Source: Augochlora pura
Lineage: Eukaryota; Arthropoda; Insecta; Hymenoptera; Halictidae
Direction: 5' to 3'
Assembly: GCF_028453695.1 (NCBI RefSeq)
Contig: NC_135779.1
Span: 10,180,831 to 10,244,830, forward strand
Length of the DNA stretch: 64,000 nt
In this document: positions 57,868 through 64,000 of the stretch, piece after piece
Layout of the letters: each line of letters begins with the position of its first letter
Position numbering within the stretch: position 1 is the first letter of the stretch
The notes under the pieces: generated by a model
The model's input: the letters and a program-made list of their open reading frames with translations, nothing else
The model's database searches: none
What the model was told of the DNA's origin: nothing
Translations under genes and position numbers: made by a program

Positions 57868-58065
57868 GACAGTGGATTTTTATGCAGAATAAAAATTGTC
57901 TACACCGATTAAAAGATGTAGAAGCTACATAGCAAGTTCGTTCGTTCTGTAATCATTTTGATAGATTCAAAATAATATATTAACATTTTTAAATCTTTTT
58001 AATCTCTTTATCATCTTAAATTGCATCTACTAAATTTTTTCCGTAAATGCATAAAATTCACAATC
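57868..58065. mobile_element. TA-flanked MITE, copy 6
   Basis: The left end GACAGTGGATTTTTATGCAG and the reverse-complemented right end GATTGTGAATTTTATGCATT agree with the family terminus GACTGCGGATTTTTATGCA. The TA duplication is visible on the right (58066-58067) and is TG on the left. About 198 bp, non-coding. Confidence 0.68.
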
Positions 58066-60611
58066 TAGTAATTCGTAGCGAATCACCTTTCTGACAACTC
58101 TAAAAATGTTCGGCAGTTCGTTCGAAATTCAGTAGAATTATTTTATACCGAAAAACTTTCAAACATATACCGTAAATAATTAATCGAATGCGCGGTTTTC
58201 CCTATTCTACCTGTGCTTGTTATTCCCGATTGAAACTGAGAATTCTCGAATGCCCGTGAAAATTCGCCGTTCGTCCGTAGAACGCCGGAATAAATTCGCC
58301 TCGGGGGCGTCGATACGACGGTCTAATAACGCTCTAAGACCGCTCGAGGTTCATTAAATTTAGCATAAAACTAACGGGCACGGCATTAACGTAACTGTTT
58401 TAAAAGGGAGGGGAAAAATAATTGTCTCTCCTGGGGCGCTCCGGCCTCGGCCGAGTCGTTCCCGGGAGCTTATTAGAATTTTTCGTTTGAGATATCCACT
58501 TAATTGACTCCGTGTGAAGGGATGGGAATAAGGCATGTTGAGGTGGCCGGACAGGGAAAGAAAAACCGGTAAAGGGGTACGGGTATAAGTGGCGGCAAGA
58601 AAGGGAGCCCGGGGTTCTGGCGGGCCGGTGGGATGGAGCCTCCATTATCGTAATTAATACCATTACAATTAACGCGCCGGAGACGTCGGTACGTTCGTCG
58701 GCCGGCCGAGGCTTGGATTCCTTTTACTGCACTTTTATCGCGACCAAGCTTTTCCGGCTCCGTAACGAGCGGCAACTCGGCTCAAGAATTATTCTTGGAT
58801 TTCTGTGCACGCGTTTTCGCAAACGCCTTTTCTCTTTCTCGATATTTCACGAATGTCGCTGCCGACTCGCGTTCGCCGTTCCGCTAGGATTGTGTGTCGT
58901 GCCAGTGGTAGTCGGTGTCGTTGAGTTGATGCCATTAAGAAGAGAAAAAGTTCGTGTTCGGTTGGAAATTTATTGCACCACTTTCTAATCGATTTTTACT
59001 CGTAATTTCGTTGGAATGTGTCATTTGATGAAACGTTTCGCGGTTAGAAATGTAGGTAGGGCATATGGTCGGACGAGAAAAATTACGATTAATAAAATAA
59101 TTGTAAAAATTATTCCTATACGTGGATATTCAATTTATCGCTCTACAAATCAGATTAATGTAATAGATGGAAGGATTAATGTTTCATAACAGTGATCATT
59201 TAATGAATAAAATTTATTTCGTGAGAACTTCAGTGTGCGAGAATTTGAATATCTATTGAGAGTAAAAGAAGTGTTGCCAGTGTTCCGAGCAGCGAAGGAA
59301 TCGTCGGTATTCTTTCTAACGAAGATCCGCGGAGCTGAAACGGCGGGTTCAACCTACGTCGGAATTAATCATATGAACCGCTCCGACAGTTTTTCATCGT
59401 CCACTGAATGTTCAATTTAGCAGTCGGCGCGGCTCCATTACCGTAATCAACGGGGCCCGGGTAACGCGTGCCGGAAGCCTGAATTCCTTTCAAGGCGTGT
59501 TTATCACCGGGAAAGGGTTGTTCGGCCGCGCGAAACCCTCGTTTCGAAAAGTCTTGGATTTCCGGGGCGAGCCTTGAATGCGGCCCGTTTCATTCCATCT
59601 CGTTTTACGCTAGTCATCCTCCCGTTTTTATTGCCTGCTGCATTGTTGTTCCGTGTGCACTAGCTCCTCCCTCATTTTCTCTCTCTCTCTCTCTCTCTCT
59701 CTCGCTCTTTCTCTTTCTCTCTGTCTCCCTCTTTCTCCCTTGCTCTCCCGTGTTCTGTGTCGCGCTCGTCCATTCTCTCGAACGTTTCTCCTTTCTTCGC
59801 CAGTCAACGAACACATGTTTTACGGCGATTAACGTGCCGCCGAGTGTAAGCCCCGACACATAACTCTCATTCATTAATTCGCTTGATAAATTAATCCGCG
59901 ACGTTCTGACGGCTGATTAATCTTCCGTGTGCCGGGAGTTGCGTGGCGAGGCGCGGCGTCGCGATCGATAGATCGGAAACGTTAAGAGAACCGGGATCGG
60001 TGCCGGTTCCCTCGTTAATCGCTGGGAACAATGGACCGCGGTCCCTGTTTCAAGATAATCCTTCTTGCTGAGCGATCGACCGAACTTATATCGGATGCCC
60101 GAACAATCGAGTTTTCTCGCGGAATCGATCCCCGCCGCCCGATGAAACGCTGACAAATTCTCGTCCCCGATAATGTTCGCTTGGCCCTTCGTCTTCCCTG
60201 CCACTCCTAAGTGGAGAATTACTCACGGCACGCATTATTCGATAACGAAATCCCTCCACACCTTAGGCACACGATCTTTTTTAACATTCTCGAACGCACG
60301 ATGTCGTTCGATCTGTTTTAGCGAATTTTATTATGTATTTGTTATCAAGATTTTAACGACCAGATCGTGTGGCACAGATTATCATTTTTATAGATCGTTT
60401 TACAGATTAAGAATGTATAGAAAATGTTGTTTAAAAAAATCTTTGAGCTTATTTAATAAAAAATACGCCTATTTTTTAAATTGTAATCGTACCAGGCGTT
60501 GAAACTGATTCGTGTGTTTAGTCTTATCAGAGTGAGAAGATTTAATTTGTTTAGATTTCTTCTGATTTTTACATTAATTTTCGTATTAGTATGTCTGATC
60601 ACGTGCGGTAT
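58066..60611. other. No gene seen; contains a CT microsatellite
   Basis: Intergenic DNA of mixed composition with a pyrimidine-rich tract around 59660-59760. Open frames across that tract encode Arg/Glu or Ser/Leu runs and are not genes. Confidence 0.45.
59679..59703. repeat. (CT)n microsatellite, 25 bp
   Basis: Twelve CT units, followed by imperfect CT/CTTT continuation to about 59730. Confidence 0.95.
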
Positions 60612-61040
60612 TTTCTACTCGTCTGATTATAACTTCCTACTGCTTTGACTTTATGCATACTTTTCTACTGGTCTGACCACGACGTGACTTTTCTATTGGT
60701 CTGACCGCGACAGAGGTTTCTACTGGTCTGACTTTGTTCAGTCTGTTTTACTGGTCTGGCTTTGTTCAATCTATTCCACTCGCCTGGCTTTGTGCAGTCT
60801 TTTCTAGTGGTTTGACTTTGTTCAGTCGTTTTTACTGGTCTGGCTTTGTTCAATCTATTCTACTAGTCTGGCTCTGTGGAGTCTTTTCTAGTGGTCTGAC
60901 TTTGTTTAGCCTTTTCTACTAGTCTGAATATGTGTAGTCTTTTCTACTGATCTGATAATATCTAGCCTTCGTTACAGGTCTGACTACTGCAACTGTCTAT
61001 TTGTCCAACTATAGAGAAAAAAATGTACTCGTCTGACCAC
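60612..61040 (+). repeat. 27-30-bp minisatellite
   Basis: At least eleven units with the core CTACTGGTCTGACTTTGTTC and variants (CTAGTGGTCTGA, TTACTGGTCTGG, CTACTAGTCTGG). Unit starts in the regular part are about 28 bp apart (near 60665, 60692, 60720, 60748, 60776, 60806, 60833, 60860, 60888, 60916, 60944). Degenerate units flank it. Frames on both strands stay open across part of it because of the repeat length, which is not evidence for coding. Confidence 0.88.
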
Positions 61041-64000
61041 GCACAGAAATGTTCACTAATTAATTATATCCAATGCTTTTCCATTTCTACAATCGCATTT
61101 GAATTCTTTTATCTGTTTCCTCCCATATTTCCCACCAACCTGGCCATTGGAATGTTCAATTGAAAATTTCTGATTACAAGCAAATAGATGAAGTATAAAA
61201 TAAGGGTATTGTTTAATAATGACTCGATAAAGCTCGTAGAGACGTCATTATATTATCGATGCACTTATGAATACCGTATTTCTCTCGATCTAATCCGAGT
61301 GTTCCTTTTTGCAATCGGCGTCGAATTTCCGACCGGAATCACATTAAAGGCTAACGGACTACAGTTGGTTTATTGGACGCGTGCTTGGCCGAGCGAATTG
61401 ACGGCTAAAAAATTTAAGTCACCGTCCGCGGTCCGGCGTGCGCGTTTTTTCGTTAATAATCGTTTCGGGTTGTTGTCGAGCCAAACGTTTCGCGTTTCCG
61501 CTGACCGGGCGCTCGCCGCCGCCCGCGTTGCTGACTTGGTGTTATTATTCTCCGTGAAAATTCTGATTTATTTGTCGATCTGGATTTTAATAGCCCTTTT
61601 ATAACAATCAACTATTCCGGCTCAATGGCTCGCAGCCGAATTGAATTATTACCGTTGCGTTTCTGTATTTTTCGCTCTCGGTTCCCTCCACCTCCACCAC
61701 CCCGCTCCTCCCCCCTCCCCCTCTTTCCCGTCTAATAACTAATTCCTCTCGTGTCATCAATTTTTTATGAGTTGTTTTACGGTTCCCCGCGATCATTCGG
61801 CCTCGTATCGCTCAATTGTCGTCACCGCGGGCCGCGGCGGTTTTTTTTTATGAATTTTTTACCGGTCGAACGTTCCCAGGGATGTTTCAATGAAAATTCA
61901 ATCGAGTCGGTCGGCCGCGTTTTATCCGTCCAGATCGCCGGCGAGAAATGAAAATTCTGCTTGACTTGGGGGGAGGGGGTCGTCCGAGAAAGTTGTCTGG
62001 AATAATGGCGATTTGCATAAACATCCGCTCTAATTATTAGACCGCGAACGTGTATGCAGATCGCCGCCGCCGGTTTCATTGGTTATTTTATGGAAATCGG
62101 AAAACGAGAGAATTTTCTTTGTCCTTCCGGGAAGTTTCTTCCGCTGAAATTAAAATAAAGGCGGTGCCGCGCTCTCTGGGATTTTGTGCTTGAACGTCTC
62201 ACCGTAATTCGCCCTACAACAGTCTGTCCTTCGAGACGTTCAGCAATTTTGGGGAATCCTCGCTTCGATAATTAACTCATCGATTCACTTCGCAGAGAGA
62301 CGAAATCTATGCGCTCTGTGCAAGTGACCATTATTATCACCCTTTGCTTCGTTTCTCATTCAACTTAATCGTCGAGTAAGATACTTTACATATCGTTCGA
62401 TTCGATTAACACAACCATAAATGGCACGGAATAACGGCTATCGGTGATATTATCTCCGCCCGCTTTATCACATATTCCCCGAACATTTTTCTCCGTTTCC
62501 CTGCATAATAGTAAATCTATTCTCGTTTACTATACATGCGCGTGTCGTAGTTTTCCCGGACGAATCCATTAACTTTTCCAGGCCGTTCGGCGGAATCACT
62601 ATGCCGCACGCGGCGGATACGTTTCCCAAACACGCCTGGCTCCGGGCATAACAATCGGTTCACCAGGCTCGCATAATCGTTCGCGGTCCCGTTTTTCACG
62701 GTCCCCACTATCGTTTTATTCGTTCCAATTTTTTTTGTCGGTTCCTCCTGTCGATGCAAATGGCGGTTCTCACCAATGCGAAGCGCGGCCCGCGATCGAC
62801 GTAAATATTAGCCGGTAATCCGGGATCGGGTTTGACATTAAAAATTCATGGCGATGGCCGCAGCGGCGGCGGCCGCGTGTATTTCACGGGCCATCGGCAG
62901 GAATATTTTCCGCGGGATGCGCGGTCTCGCCGGAATATTTGCGAAAAAAAAAGGACGCGGGAAAATCGAGCGAACGATTCCGAAGCCGCGAGTTTATCCC
63001 GAAATCCTCGGATAAATTGAGTGACACCGGCTGCGACTTTGTTCTTGGGAATTGTTTAGCCAAGTTTATGGTCGCCGCGACGCTCATGTCTTCCAACTTT
63101 GCTGGAATTTTCTAATCTCGGCGGAACTCTGTCGGGCCTACCGGGAAGTTCCGCACAGTTTCCGAAGTTCACGGAAGTCGAGGGCTGGATGCTTTTATGA
63201 TTTTAAAGTGTAACAATTTTTCAGCAAGCTTCTTTACCATCGACGTATTGAATATGATCCAAATAACTGTTGTAGGGATAAAGGATAAAGTTTTATATGG
63301 GATTCGTTTAGGAAGAACAGAAAGAAAATATATTTATTAATGGAAAATTGTTAAGGTATTCCACGGTCGTCTACATTTTTTCAATATATTACTTTTCTTT
63401 CATACTTCATACAAACGCGCAGATATTATGATATTGTACTTACTAAATGTTAACACATAATAAGATAATAACCGTTAATATAATATAATTACCACAATTA
63501 TAACATAATAGTCACAATTGTCAACTGTTTATCTGCTATCACGCTATGTTCAAGCAGAATGAAAATCCATCTTCTTTTCCTTGCATTTTTCATAAACGTA
63601 GAAAATCCGCCGTCGATTCAAACTCGGGCCAGATTCGAAAATCGTATATAAATTCAGTGGCTAGAAAATTCGAGTTTAATGGAAAGTATTAAATAGACTT
63701 TCGAGCGAATTTTAAGCGCGAGTTTTAGGATTGGATCAACCTTTCTTGAAAATTGCCGCCTTCTCTTTACGGTCTATTTATCGGATTCTTTCAAAAAGTC
63801 GATACACGCGAACGCACGAAAATACGTACACGCGTGTCCCACGTATTTGAGGAGCGAGTGTAAAAAAAAAAAGTTTACGATCTGTTAAAACGTGGTGCCC
63901 GTTGCCTCGGCGCCGAGTAATCTGCAGTGTAAAAATTTACGATCGTTCACGCCCCCCGAATTTCTCTTCGGCTGTTCGTTCGAAGGGCGGCCGGGCTTGC
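61041..64000. other. Gene-free stretch with fragments of MITE ends
   Basis: CpG-rich and AT-rich DNA alternate. Around 62015-62062 the sequence GCATAAACATCCGCTCTAAT followed by TTAGACCGCGAACG looks like a right end and a left end of the TA-type MITE family back to back. AGAAAATCCGCCGTC near 63600 is another isolated end. No coding region is recognised. Confidence 0.4.

Noticed and set aside
59614..59874. Arg/Glu-rich open frame on the minus strand
   Set aside because: Produced by the CT microsatellite and its imperfect extension.
60665..60922. Repetitive open frames on both strands as repeat proteins
   Set aside because: They arise from the 28-30-bp minisatellite; the frame stays open only because of the repeat sequence.

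Overview
The window is insect nuclear DNA, most likely from a hymenopteran (probably a bee; this is inference). The evidence is the spliced animal genes with short GT-AG introns, the alternation of AT-rich stretches with very CpG-rich ones, and a heavy load of short TTAA- and TA-flanked inverted-repeat elements. There are no bacterial-style operons, rRNA, tRNA or CRISPR arrays that I can support. Coding sequence is sparse: one gene island at about 27.1-37.8 kb, plus the terminal exon of another gene at 6.0-6.4 kb.

Layout. 0-6.4 kb: noncoding DNA with several small TTAA elements, then the last exon of a Methuselah-like family B GPCR on the + strand, whose other exons I cannot find in the window. 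6.4-18 kb: no recognised gene; two TTAA element families, four copies of a TA-flanked MITE family, microsatellites and GC-rich patches. 18.0-26.6 kb: a repeat-dense block bracketed at 18.02 and 25.6 kb by ~190-bp inverted copies of one sequence. It holds an 18-bp minisatellite, degenerate arrays, a ~600-bp tandem duplication, a ~180-bp tandem repeat and a ~185-bp repeat present in direct and inverted orientation.

27.15-37.77 kb: four genes for which I could build complete reading frames. MTO1 (minus, 9 exons, 668 aa, mitochondrial tRNA wobble-uridine modification) and an MKRN2OS-like gene (minus, single exon, 200 aa) lie in tandem. SMNDC1/SPF30 (plus, 5 exons, 235 aa, splicing) is divergent from them, followed by an SLC12A8-like transporter (plus, 10 exons, 674 aa). 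All junctions use GT-AG and keep frame. The four products are housekeeping-type proteins without an obvious shared pathway, so the cluster reads as a gene-dense island rather than a functional unit.

37.8-64 kb: essentially gene-free. It carries more TTAA elements and TA-flanked MITEs (one TTAA element nested inside a MITE), a degenerate 30-bp minisatellite, a possible promoter/5' noncoding exon near 42.9 kb, a low-complexity GC-rich segment at 47.6-48.1 kb, the 3' end of a LINE-type retrotransposon with an (AAT)n tail at 54.2-54.7 kb, and a 28-30-bp minisatellite at 60.6-61.0 kb. The best candidate for something undescribed is the set of TTAA-bounded element families, which share an architecture (terminal inverted repeats, TTAA target, a perfect 14-bp palindrome near one end in at least two families), together with the large inverted-repeat-bracketed satellite block.
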